Assembly (NCBI GenBank): GCA_030549775.1
Contig: CM060171.1
Coordinates: 142,136,859 to 142,200,858, forward strand
From: Tamarix chinensis
Taxonomy: Eukaryota; Streptophyta; Magnoliopsida; Caryophyllales; Tamaricaceae
Length of the DNA stretch: 64,000 bases
Reading direction: 5' to 3'
The translations under genes and the position numbers were made by a program. Within the stretch, counting starts at the first letter, position 1, and each line of letters begins with the position of its first letter. Shown here piece by piece: positions 25,601 to 35,919 of this stretch. The notes beneath the pieces are model-generated. The model saw only the letters and a program-made list of their open reading frames with translations, did not search any database and was not told where the DNA came from.

Positions 25601-26677
25601 ATTTTCCTTGTTCTGTGGTGTATGTGCTTTACATACCATGTTATTTGTTTTTTTGATACTATTTTTATCGGTAAAGAAAAAAAAATATCTCTTGCTATTG
25701 ATTTGAGTGTTATTTATTGTCATGTGATTTTATATTTGTACAGGGTCTTCATTTTTCTTCTTCTATGGTAAACCGATCAAGAAAAAATTTATGGAATTTT
25801 ACAGTGATTTTTGTAATGCTATATTTGTGTGTGTTAGAATATTAATGTATAGTAATAAAAGATAGGTTTTATAATTTTTCTTACTTGCTTGAGTGAAGAT
25901 AGAAAAATAAAATAAAATTGATCAATGCCTTATTCAAAATCTATATATATTTTTTGTTTATTTTATAGTTTCATATAGGTATGGAATCTCTATATGATCA
26001 AGGGAAAATGTTATAAATAAAAGATATGGAGGGTGTAAATGAAAAAAAATTCTAAGTTAAGGCACAAGAGACTTAGATATGTAATTGATGAGTTCACTAA
26101 TGGTGGAGTACCAACCAGAGAGAATGAGATATATTGTATAAGTTATGTGAATGCTAGATTTTATTCAATGATTTCCATTATGATTCCTAACTGAAGAAAA
26201 GTATCTAACAAGACAAATACAAAGGTATGGGTTGATAACCATGTATAATGAATATTTATATACCAATATTGTGTCATCATGTAAATTATATAGTAATAAT
26301 ATTTATTTCACTCATGATATAAAGTGATTTTGATGTGCCTAGACATTATAAGAAACTTATACTTTAAAATTGTGTTAAATATTGAAAAGTCTTTAAGTCT
26401 GATTTAGCATGATTTTACAATTTTGTTGAATATAGAATATACATATCACAACCATCAACAGATCATCAGGTTGTGATAACACCCCAAAAATAGGTTGAGT
26501 TTTTTAAGCTTCAAAATTTAGATGAATCTAAGGTGTATAACAACTCATAATTCATATTACGCCTAAAATAATACTTATAATAATATATGCATTAATTTTA
26601 TCTATAACTTATATGTTTTGGTGACATATGAATAATAAAAAGACAAAAAAAAATGCTTGCTCAAGCAATAATTCACA
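22689..26677. other. AT-rich unassigned DNA, probable decayed retroelement pieces
   Basis: No gene, tRNA or clear element ends. 23690-23750 (TCGTACTGATAGTACACTTGTGTAGG) resembles the CAGTACGGTGA region of gypsy A LTRs, hinting at a decayed LTR. A short (AC)n tract lies at about 24256-24273. 26476-26500 starts TGATAACACCCCAAAAATAGG, which looks like another truncated family B LTR end. The minus ORF 24322-24567 shows no known domain. Confidence 0.4.
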
Positions 26678-29600
26678 TGTAACACTCAAAATTTTACTAG
26701 TGAAGTTTTTTGTTTTAAGTGGAAGAGTTATATCAAAATAGTTGGGTATTACCGTTGTAATTAACATAAGTCTAGATTACCATACTGTCCTTACATCAAT
26801 CTTAAAGGAAAATAATTAGAGCATACAATATGATAAATATAAATTAGAGAAACTTCATAAAATTAATATGAGTTTGGAGATTAACTCCAAGTACAATGCC
26901 CAAAAATACATAAAAGGGATTCTGTGGAGACTAAGAGTCCAAAAGGTTACCCAGTCAAAAATGATAACCGTATAACATGACTCTATGACTAACCTGATAC
27001 ATAAGATCACTCCTCCACATATAAAACATCATATACAGCAAAATCATCTAGAGGGTCATCATCAACTTGCAAAAAAAATATTCGAGTAATCTGCTTATGG
27101 GAATGAGCAACACCTATAAAAATAATGATCAATATGCAACATACTAAATAAGGTAACAATACAATCAGGAAAGGTCACAAAGAATTACATAAATTCATAT
27201 CAAAGAATAAGCATACATACATGTTAACATAAAATGATGCAAGGTAAATACTGATTCTATATCTTATTATTAAATATAACACAATCCATTCTTTTATTCA
27301 CATTAAGTTCAAGGACTGCCACTATTCTTGATTTAGTGGAACAAACTACAATACCTCCCAAGGCAAAATGCACGCGACCACTATTATTAAGCTGGTGAAA
27401 CTAACTCTATATCTCCTAGGGAAAAACACTTATGGAAAATATTCTTAAACTGGTGGAACAATTGAATCACCAGCTAAGATAAAATGCATTTGGCCACTAT
27501 TACTAAACTAGTGAAACGGACTCCTACACCTCATTATTGACTCACGTGGTCTATCACTTTAATTAATTAATGTCTAAGTCATTAGTTACTTATCTAACTA
27601 TCATATTTTTTTCATTTATGTTGAGGTTAAAGGCACCACTATTCCTAATCTGGTGGAACGGACTAAAATACTTCCCAAGGCAAAACATGCCTGATTGGTG
27701 GAACAGCCACATAAAAAACCTCAGCTGACTCAAATGATCTTTCAATTTAAATGATTAATATATTATTCAAAATTGGTTATATCATCATGTGGGACTCACA
27801 TATATATGCACAACATATAATTGTAACATGTAAAGCACAACTACATAGTTATCAAGGCCGTCCTTAAAGAATAAGTCAATAATCTCCTTAAAAAACCTTA
27901 ACTTCTCATTATAAGTATAATTTCTTCCATATTGATCATTTATCCACCAATTTCAGTAGCTAATCCTAAAATATTATTATTATCAACATACCCAAAAATT
28001 AAAATCTAACTCCAACGTCTTACACATGTGATAGCAACCCTATCTCAATAGTTATTATTCACAACCCCTATGAAACCCTAATTTCACAACTTCAGTATAA
28101 CTTTTTCCATAATATTTATATAATCACAAAATTCAATATAATTTCCCCAAATTACAATATTAAAAATACATCCAAAATTTATGGTCTAACTCCCACATTT
28201 TACACATGTGATATTGACTTCATTGCTACCGAAACCACAAGTAGGCACAAAGGCTGCTACCAAATAATCCAATAGTCCGATAATCATTATTCTCATCAAA
28301 TCATATCATTTCCATTTTTATTTACTTTCTCGAGGGGAGATCAATCAACCTGAAGATACAAAGGTACTCCGATCATACCGGCACAACAAGGCAACACAGT
28401 ATCCTACCGACTATTAACTCAAGGACGCAAAGGTACCCTGGTCGCACTGGTACACGAAGGTAACATAGTACCCTACCGACAAGGACACCTAATTCATAAG
28501 TATGCATACCCTTTATTAGTCCACAGAACAAAATAGAGTAAAATGTAGGGCCTGACTAGGGCACTATGGTACACAAGCAAAAATCCATATCAACCTAGGC
28601 TAAACCACGTCCTTAGGGTAGCGACCCCTAGGAACCACCATTCCCGATCTCGATGTCTTTCACTTTAAATATTAGTATTTTATTAAGGTGACCACGAAAT
28701 CGCATATAATACAGATAAATTCAATTCTCATACTTAACCGTTCTTGTTTATTTCTAATCATCCGAGACAACCACAATCAAGGTCAATATCAAAGCCAACA
28801 TTAATATATATTAAGGCCATCTTAGGCTCAATTATTCACACCCAGACACTTTAGGTCAATAAGACCAAAATACCCCTCAGACTAAAAATTCCCAGATTAT
28901 CATCTATTTAAATACTAATTCCATTTTATTTATTCATTTGTCATGAAAAGGCTAAAACACCATAATTAAATTATTCATTACACAATTTAAATTATCAGAT
29001 ATGTCAAATGACCATTTTTCTCTTATAATAATTTTGCACATAAAATCCCTTTCCACACCTTTAATCCATCCAAAATGCATACTCATATACTCAACAACAA
29101 CTAATACATATTAAACATGACTTTCAAGATAAATATCATAATACATAAAAATGACTAAATTGCCCCTAGGGCACACATCCATAATAATTATTCCATAATT
29201 ATATCTAAACATGATCAACCTATTATTTTATACATAATTATCATAAAAATTATTTTTCCATCAATAAAATCATTTTAAATCATACTTTCATACCCCACAT
29301 AATTTATATCAGATAACAAGCTCGTTTTATCTGTTTTCATGATAATAATAATTAACACATAATTATATCGAAATAAATTATGCTTAACATATTTCATCAA
29401 CCAAAAACCCCAATGTGCTATCACGCAATATTTATAATTTTAGTAAGGTGTAATGATTACCTGAATTCTAGCAAAAATACAAAAATAGCAGTATCTTACT
29501 AAAGTTATCAGATCCCGCTAATCAACCTTTCACACTTAAAAATAATACCAAAATTATCAAATTAATATCTATCAGATAAAATAATAATTATAGTATAAAA

Positions 29601-31179
29601 ATATATATTTTTTAAAATTACTAAAATACCCTTACACTTAATATATATCCCAAAATTTTATTAAAACACACACACTCACTCACGCTGCATGCGCGTAGTG
29701 TGAGCAGTGCATTACCAGGAGCTGCAAGGGCTGGCTGAGGGGGTTGGTTGTGGTCGAGTGATGGTTGGGTTCGCTTGAGGAAGTGGAGGTGCTGGTGACC
29801 GGCGCTGGCTTGCTAGGTTACTCGATGGCTGGCGGTGGGCGTGCGTGGTTGATGGTTTGGGGGCTGGGTTGGTGCAAGCAGGGTGGCCAAGTGGAAGTAG
29901 GGAGATGGGTGCATAGTGCAAAGGTTGGGTGATCGGGAGTTGTAGAGGGGAGGAGGGAAGGATGTAGAGGGCTCGGCAACAGCTCTGCTAGGTTGAGGAT
30001 GACGGTTTGCATGGCGATGGTAGCGGTTGGTGCTGCAGGGAAAGGGTGCATGCAAGGGGGCTATTTGGCGATGGTGGACGGTTGCTAATCGAGTTGGTGA
30101 GGTGGGTTGGATGGTGCAAGTAGGTGGCTGGTCTCAAGGGTTGGTCGAGGTGCTATGTTGGACGGGGAAGGGCGTCACTGGTAGGTGGACGAAAATGAAG
30201 GGGAGCAGGGGCTACGAACGGTGGTGGAAGGGGCAGAGAAAGGAAGGCGTAGGGGGTTGCATGCGATGAGCATGTAGAGAGGGGGTCGGTGGTCGAAGGT
30301 TAGGATGAGATGGAAGGGCTTGGGTGCTGCGTTTGGTTGAGCAGAATGGTGCACAAAGGAGACTGAAGGGTGGCTGGGTCGAGAGGGAGAATGGTGGCTG
30401 GTGCGATGCTGCGGCTGCTAGGTGAGAGAAAAACATGGGCTGCAAGGAAGGTAGGGTTTGCTGGATGAAGAAAAGAAGAGGGAGGAGGCTTGTTTGGTTG
30501 GAAAACCAGACGAAAAAAGAGAGGGGAGTAAGGGTGTTGTTTGGTTGGGTTTAGCCAAAAGAATTTGGAGGGGGATCTTGTTTGGTTAGTGAAGTGTATG
30601 CACGTGTGTGCAGAGTGTGTAAGTATGTAGCGTGGATATGTGTGTATAAATGCAGACATGAGGCGTGCATATATATACAAGCCAAGGATGGGTTAGTCAG
30701 AAAATGTGGGACACGGGATAATATTGGAGGAAGATATTTAGGCATAGTGAAGGGTAGAATAGGGGTAATATAATAGTACAGGATAGGAGTTAATTTATTT
30801 AGTTTTACATTTAATTTGGATAGGTTAAAATATCGGATATAAAAATAGTTCGGGAAAAATGATCCGAATTAGGATATGTTTTAAAAATAATCAGAAAGAA
30901 TAAAATAACCAAAAATAATTCTCAGGAGATTATTTTTAGATTATGGATTAAAATATTATTAATAAAATAAATTAAAATAAGATTTATAGGTAAAAACTAG
31001 GATTAATTTAAATAACCTAATCTCTATCAAAATTTTAACCTAATTAAATTTATACTTAAACGGTTGAAATAATATGAAAAATTATAATACTTGTAAAATT
31101 AAACCCTCTAATGTAATAATAATAACTAATCATATGATTATTAATTTATAATTATGGTTTTGAAAAATTAGGTATTACA
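26678..31179 (-). repeat. Long LTR, family B (4.5 kb), minus orientation
   Basis: Starts TGTAACACTCAAAATTTTAC and ends AAATTAGGTATTACA. On the minus strand it has the family order: C-rich block (reverse of 29700-30560), hairpin at 29679-29704, AT repeats, GGTACC modules (28320-28560), and CCACCGG-AATAATAGTGG modules (27290-27735). It most resembles the 47514-53060 copy. There is no PBS or coding region next to either end, so it behaves as a solo LTR, but the flanking 5-mers differ (TCACA and CTATC). ORFs of 60-126 codons at 29712-30680 are composition artefacts of the G-rich strand. Confidence 0.78.
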
Positions 31180-31478
31180 CTATCCACATGCATGATGATG
31201 ATTTCATTCGATTTTAGTTCATATATGAAGGTAAGTGTCAACAAATCCTCAATACACCTTATTGGACTAGCAAAAATTGACCTTTGATTCTCAACAAATG
31301 GACACCTTATGTTGAATTCAATACACAGAAGTTCCAATTTGTCCACATGGTTTACCCTCTCAAGACTTCCACAAGGATTTTGGTCCTCTTTTTCTCTAGG
31401 TTGAATTGCTAGTTGTGTGGGGAAACATGTGGGCATAGATGCTATGACAGCTAATACGAATAGAATTTCACATGCCAT
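31180..31478 (-). pseudogene. Short ORF with signal-peptide-like start, truncated by LTR; unknown
   Basis: Reads from an ATG at 31478 in a good plant start context (AACATTATGGCA). The N-terminus MACEILFVLAVIASMPTC looks like a secretory signal peptide: one short hydrophobic run, then a small-residue/Cys region. The rest is hydrophilic with several cysteines (NPCGS, LLC, IRCP, IRC). The frame enters the LTR at 31179 and stops there, so the original 3' part is lost or elsewhere. I do not recognise the family. It could be the first exon of a host gene cut by the LTR, or a chance ORF; codon-level evidence is too short to decide. Confidence 0.3.
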
Positions 31479-31668
31479 AATGTTTGTGGAGGTTGATATT
31501 CATAGACTATTACATAATTTTATGAGAGCAAAAAAATCAAATTGAGAACATATCATATAAGAAATAAGATATTAATGGAGGCTCTAATTTTATCCCATCT
31601 GCCATGCTTTTGGGCACATAGTTGATAGGTGCAAATCTCATAAGACACGAAGACAATATAAAAGGATT
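31479..31668. other. Upstream flank of truncated ORF
   Basis: 190 bp of AT-rich sequence between the ORF start and the CACTA element. If the ORF is real this would be its 5' UTR and promoter, separated from more distal DNA by the CACTA insertion. No clear TATA box was picked out. Confidence 0.3.
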
Positions 31669-31681
31669 CACTACCACAGAA

Positions 31682-31870
31682 AGGGGTTTTAATAACGGTT
31701 ATTTTATAGTTTTAATAACGATTTTCAACCGTTATTGAATCGCCCATTATTAAATCTTTAATAACGGTTCATAACCGTCATGAAAAATACACAAAACCCA
31801 CGAATATGTGTGTAAACTTCATATTTAATAACGGTTTTTATAAGAACCTTTATTAAAACTCCAATTTTTT
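31682..31870. repeat. Left subterminal repeat array of CACTA
   Basis: Several copies of TTTAATAACGGTT and its reverse complement, such as 31743-31785 and 31826-31860, placed head to head with short spacers. They mirror the array at the right end. Confidence 0.85.
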
Positions 31871-32102
31871 TTAGTTTTTGCAATTTTTTTAGGGTAATAC
31901 ACAGTTGTATGTTCAAACAATTACTAAATCTACAATGTAAAACAACATCAATTCATACCAAATCTGCAATCACACCATAATTTAATCAATCTATAAATGG
32001 TATGCATGTCTCAATACACCAACTATACTTAGGAATAAAAATTAGTGGGCATACCACAACTTGGTAGCTCTACACCCCAAAATAAAGAGTTCACAGATCT
32101 AG

Positions 32103-32406
32103 TGTAACACCCCGAGTCGACACGACCACACGGGGGCTACCTTGGAGCGCTTTCGGATTGATTGGCTGACCCCACAAATCAACACGAGTCCTTTCAGTGC
32201 GCTTTGTCCTCACTCACGCACTTCCCGAGAAATTTTCAGAAAATTTCCGAAACTTCCCAGGAGGTCACCCATCCTAAAATTACTCCACGGCCAGCACGCT
32301 TAACTGTGGAGTTCTTAGGACAGAATCACCAAAAGGATGGTATACCATGTTGATATAAGTAGCCAAATCAATCCTTATAACACTTCGCTCAATTTGGGGT
32401 ATTACA
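32103..32406 (-). mobile_element. Solo LTR of a Cassandra TRIM retrotransposon
   Basis: 304 bp, bounded by TGTAACACCCC and GGGGTATTACA, with a perfect 5-bp duplication TCTAG (32098-32102 and 32407-32411). On the minus strand it carries a 5S rRNA-like domain. Cassandra elements are the known plant TRIMs whose LTRs contain 5S sequence, so this identification is firm even without a search. Only one LTR remains, consistent with LTR recombination. It is nested inside the CACTA element and is therefore younger than it. Confidence 0.93.
32253..32352 (-). promoter_or_regulatory. 5S rRNA-like Pol III domain within Cassandra LTR
   Basis: On the minus strand the A box AGTTAAGCGTGCT (32293-32305) and the C box containing GATGGGTGACCTCCTGGG (within 32253-32274) match plant 5S rRNA gene internal promoter elements. 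The sequence between the boxes has diverged from 5S (GGCCGTGGAGTAATTTTA where a GGGCGAGAGTAGTAC-like stretch is usual). GAACTCCACAGTTAAGC upstream also matches. It is a Pol III promoter relic of the retroelement, not a ribosomal gene. Confidence 0.88.
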
Positions 32407-32439
32407 TCTAGGCTGGAAAGACTGAAAGATATAGATCGC

Positions 32440-32790
32440 TACCTAATACCGAATGAATGAGTGCACGTGCTTGGCCCATTGGTCTCTAACTTCATCAATT
32501 TTATCAACATTATATTGCTGGCCTCGTGCATAGTTATCGGTGAAAAACTACAACACCCATGTTTCAATTAATATACAGTTATCCATTAGGTAAAATATAT
32601 ATATGTCATGATTCATTAATAGAAAAATGTGGAAAATAAAACATACATGGCTTGGATCTATGTTGCCAATCTATTATGGACTATAAGATCCATTGCTCGT
32701 CTTCTTCACTTGAACCCTTAAAAACTTCAATTTCATCATCGTCATCATCTAAGTTCCTTTGTCTCGAAGATCTGGTTCCAGTAGCTCTTT
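32440..32790 (-). pseudogene. Possible coding fragment carried by CACTA; unknown
   Basis: On the minus strand a segment at about 32440-32560 reads DNYARGQQYNVDKIDEVRDQ, and one at about 32650-32760 contains an acidic LDDDDDEIEVFKGSSEEDEQ. These could be exons of a transposase-like or captured gene separated by an intron. No domain is recognised and stops are close on each side. Confidence 0.2.
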
Positions 32791-33652
32791 AAATTTGAAT
32801 ATCTTAGTAACCATGAAAACAAAAGAAAGTAATAGCCCCATTAGAAATACTATTATAACCCTCACAAGCTAAGACATGGTAAGATACCCAATGAGGCTAA
32901 ATAGATGGATGGCTGGATAAATAGATAAAAAATATAGGAAAAACAATTCTGATAAAAGTAAAAACTAAAATAACTGAAAACATGTATTACCCTACATACA
33001 AAATAATACAAGGGGGTAGATATATAATGGTTGTTTGTAGAATAAATTCTATATAAAAAATATAAGGGTAGGCAACATGTAATACCACTTTAATCAAGAG
33101 GTTATATAACACCATCATACCCTAGAATATGAAAAAGGTTTTCAGGATAGTCTAAATTAAAGGTTCAATTTGTTAAAAAGGCCCTAAAAATATACCCTCA
33201 AGGTTGTATGACTTGTATGTAACAAAAAAACCTTAATTTAGAGGCCAAAATGACCTTTTTTGGGCTCTAAATTTACCCAAAACGGTTACACCGCTATGCC
33301 ACATTATAGATCTCGAAAAAATACCCAAAATAGCCTCCTAGATCACCTAAATACGAGGTCCCATGAAAAAGTTATGACCCTCTAAAGTTTACAGTTGAAT
33401 CTAGCTCTAAATAACCTCAATAATGTCTTCTCTTTTGTTTGTTATGGTTGTAGCTCTAAATAATGTTGAATCTATATTCTCCATGCAAACAAATACAACA
33501 ATAATATGTAAAGGTCTCGGCCAACACATGCATTTGTTAATATATAACAATAACGCAACAAATTCAACAACAAACAACAAATTTTTCAGCCAACACATTT
33601 TCGAACGACAAACCACAATCTTTCAATAACCTTGTAGCAACATGCATGCATT

Positions 33653-33680
33653 TATATATATATATATATATACATATATA
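33653..33680. repeat. (TA)n microsatellite in CACTA
   Basis: Alternating TA from about 33653, ending TACATATATA. Confidence 0.85.
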
Positions 33681-34016
33681 AGTAGATAAAAAGTTACGAG
33701 AGGAAGAACAAACACATACATAAAGTGAGCTAGCAACAAACACGACGGTAGAGACAAGGGCTTCAAACACGACGGAGGATGAAGGTGCAAGTGCTAGCTA
33801 GCTTCGGAACAATGGCAGAGGCGTGGTGGAGAGTTGGCGGTGCGAGGGTTTCCTTTACTTGAGAGGAGCCAGTGTGGTGGTGCGAGGTGGTGGTGCACGG
33901 TGTGGTGGTGCGAGGGTTTGCAAGGAGAAGGAGAGCAAGAAAACGAAAGTGCAGAGAGAGAGTCTGAAAACTTTGGCACGAAACAGAACTGAGCGAAATA
34001 AAAGCTTAATTTTGAG

Positions 34017-34300
34017 GTTTTAATAACAGTTCCTTAGAGAACCGTTATTAAAACATCTTTTAATAACGGTTCTTCCAAGAACCTTCATTAAAAGCTTCTG
34101 ACTTTTGACAACAGTTCTAATATGAACCGTTATTAAAAGATGTTTTAATAACGGTTTACATAAAACCGTTATTAAAACATCCGCCCAAATTTTAATGTTG
34201 CCCTTTTAATAACGGTTTTTAACTAGAACCGTTATCAAAACTTCCCGCCGATTAATTTTCACGCGTTTGACAACGGTTTTCGAACTACCGTTATTATTTC
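34017..34300. repeat. Right subterminal repeat array of CACTA
   Basis: About six ~36-bp dyads in tandem, each TTTTAATAACGGTTC, a 5-7 bp spacer, then GAACCGTTATTAAAA with minor changes. They could form stem-loops or bind a dimeric protein. Confidence 0.88.
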
Positions 34301-34320
34301 CCGTTTTTGTAGTAGTGATT

Positions 34321-34582
34321 TGGATTAAAAAGATGAAGCTAGATGAGCCATTACCTCAAGAAAGTGTAGAACATAAACAACAAGAAATCCTAATGGTCGT
34401 GTAAGGCAAGAAATTATCGGTTTCAAACACATAAGAAACACTAAATAGCTTTTAGGGTGTACAAATATTCCAGGTGTAGTTTAAAGACTGTAGAAGTATG
34501 ACCCCAATGGACCTTATACTAGTTTTATAAGGGGAAGAAAGATGTTGGAGGATATTTATCATCCTAGTTTCCACATCCAAAT
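34321..34582. other. Flank between CACTA and LINE remnant
   Basis: AT-rich. No gene or element ends seen. Confidence 0.4.
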
Positions 34583-35850
34583 ATGATCATTGGTTGTTTG
34601 AATTTGAGGGGTATCAATGACCTTCACAAGTAAAGAGAGGTATATCATTGGTTAAATAGCACTAATATTTCATTTATAGTTTTAGTGGAAACTAAAGTTA
34701 AATAAAATAAGTCTCAAGAAATTACCTAAAAATGGTCTAGATGGTTTTGGATTCACAACTACAATACCCACTATAAGGAAACATTTGGGTGGGATGGAAA
34801 GCAAATTTATGGAAACCAACCCTCACTTTTGATTTGACCCAGGGGCATGTTGTGCATGGTAATCGACATTCATCATAATTTCACATTTTGTGTTACCTTC
34901 ATTTATGGGTTTCATGATGGTCATGGACATAGAGAACTATGGAATTGGCTAAACACTTCCTCTGATCCATCCAAACCATTAGTGTTGATGGGTGATTTTA
35001 ATTTATCCTTAATTAAAAGGGATATTTTTATGGAGATCAACCTTCTATAGAGGATAAATAAGACTTTAGCGATTGTGTGCAGACCCTCAACCTTCATGAT
35101 CTATGATTTTTTTTAATTTGGTGCAACCGAAGAGAGGATTGTGATAGAATTTGTTGCAAACTTGATACAGTTATATAAAAAGATAGACGACTAGACTTTT
35201 TCAAAAATATAGAAGCTCACTTTGGTTTCTCCCTCATCACTAATCACTTTTGCATGCTATTAAAAATTGTTGAGGAAACAAAAATTGTGCACAAACATTT
35301 TAGATACATTAACATGTGGTATTAGGACCCTAATTTCTTCAACATTATTGAAGAGAAATGGTTTAAACCTAATAACCATCCTTTTATACAATCAGTTATA
35401 CATAAACTTAAGTAGTTAAAGAAACCCTTGAAGATCCTGGACAAATGAAAATTTTGGAGCATGATCAGTTGTCTAAATCAAGGTAAAAGGGGTTGTAAAC
35501 TAAACATATGATTTTAGAATATCCCACCGGTACTAATCTTATAAACCAATAAATGGAAGCTCTATCCTAATTGAACTTTTATAGAAATTGTGAGGAAACC
35601 TTCCTCAGATAAAGATAAAGAATTAACTTGATCAAGGAAGGTGTTGGTAACTAAAAATTCTTCCATGTCCACATCGAACACATTTCAAACAAATCACATC
35701 TATGCAGCTTGATGATGGAACTTTCACTAGTGACCAAAATGTCATAACACAATAGTTTATTAATTTTTTAAAAAAAAATCTTAATGGAGTATTCCCATGT
35801 TTCTAAGGGCTAATTCCGACATAATATCATGTCAAAGGGCCCCCACTCGT
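34583..35850 (+). pseudogene. L1-type LINE ORF2 remnant: endonuclease and linker
   Basis: The endonuclease begins MIIGCLNLRGINDLH, followed by FIVLVETKVK (with the catalytic Glu of APE-type endonucleases). Open segment 34847-35050 holds FIYGFHDG, ELWNWL and the motif LVLMGDFN. Further on, broken frames give the linker (for example DGTFTSDQNVITQ and FINFFKK near 35715-35785), which in L1 elements precedes RT. It stops just before the LTR at 35920. Many stops and frameshifts show it is older than the LINE at 53567. The C-terminal LINE fragment at 43690-44460 could be its other end. Confidence 0.8.
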
Positions 35851-35919
35851 AGAAACCCACTAGATCATGATATTTTCTCAAGTTCAAAAGTAAGAAAGTG
35901 AAGTTTTCTTTATTTAATA

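Larger units (their letters stand above)
31669..34317. mobile_element. Non-autonomous CACTA (En/Spm) transposon
   Basis: The left end reads CACTACCACAGAAAGGGG and the right end, reverse complemented, CACTACTACAAAAACGGG. The 3-bp target duplication ATT (31666-31668 and 34318-34320) is the CACTA hallmark. Subterminal arrays (31682-31870 and 34017-34300) consist of paired inverted half-sites TTTTAATAACGGTT / AACCGTTATTAAAA, the type of site bound by TNPA-like proteins. No transposase ORF is present. The interior has a solo Cassandra LTR (32103-32406), a (TA)n tract and a G-rich GTGGTGGTGCGAGG repeat (33877-33916). Confidence 0.92.

Noticed and set aside
29712..30680. Cluster of 64-126 codon ORFs on both strands
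   Set aside because: Strand-biased composition of a family B LTR; no start context, domain or conservation supports a gene.
32253..32352. A 5S rRNA gene
   Set aside because: Only promoter-like parts match 5S; the middle has diverged and the segment is bounded by TG...CA LTR ends with a TCTAG duplication, so it is Cassandra.
34017..34300. CRISPR or tRNA-like hairpins
   Set aside because: Repeated inverted half-sites next to a CACTA terminus; explained as transposase-binding subterminal repeats.
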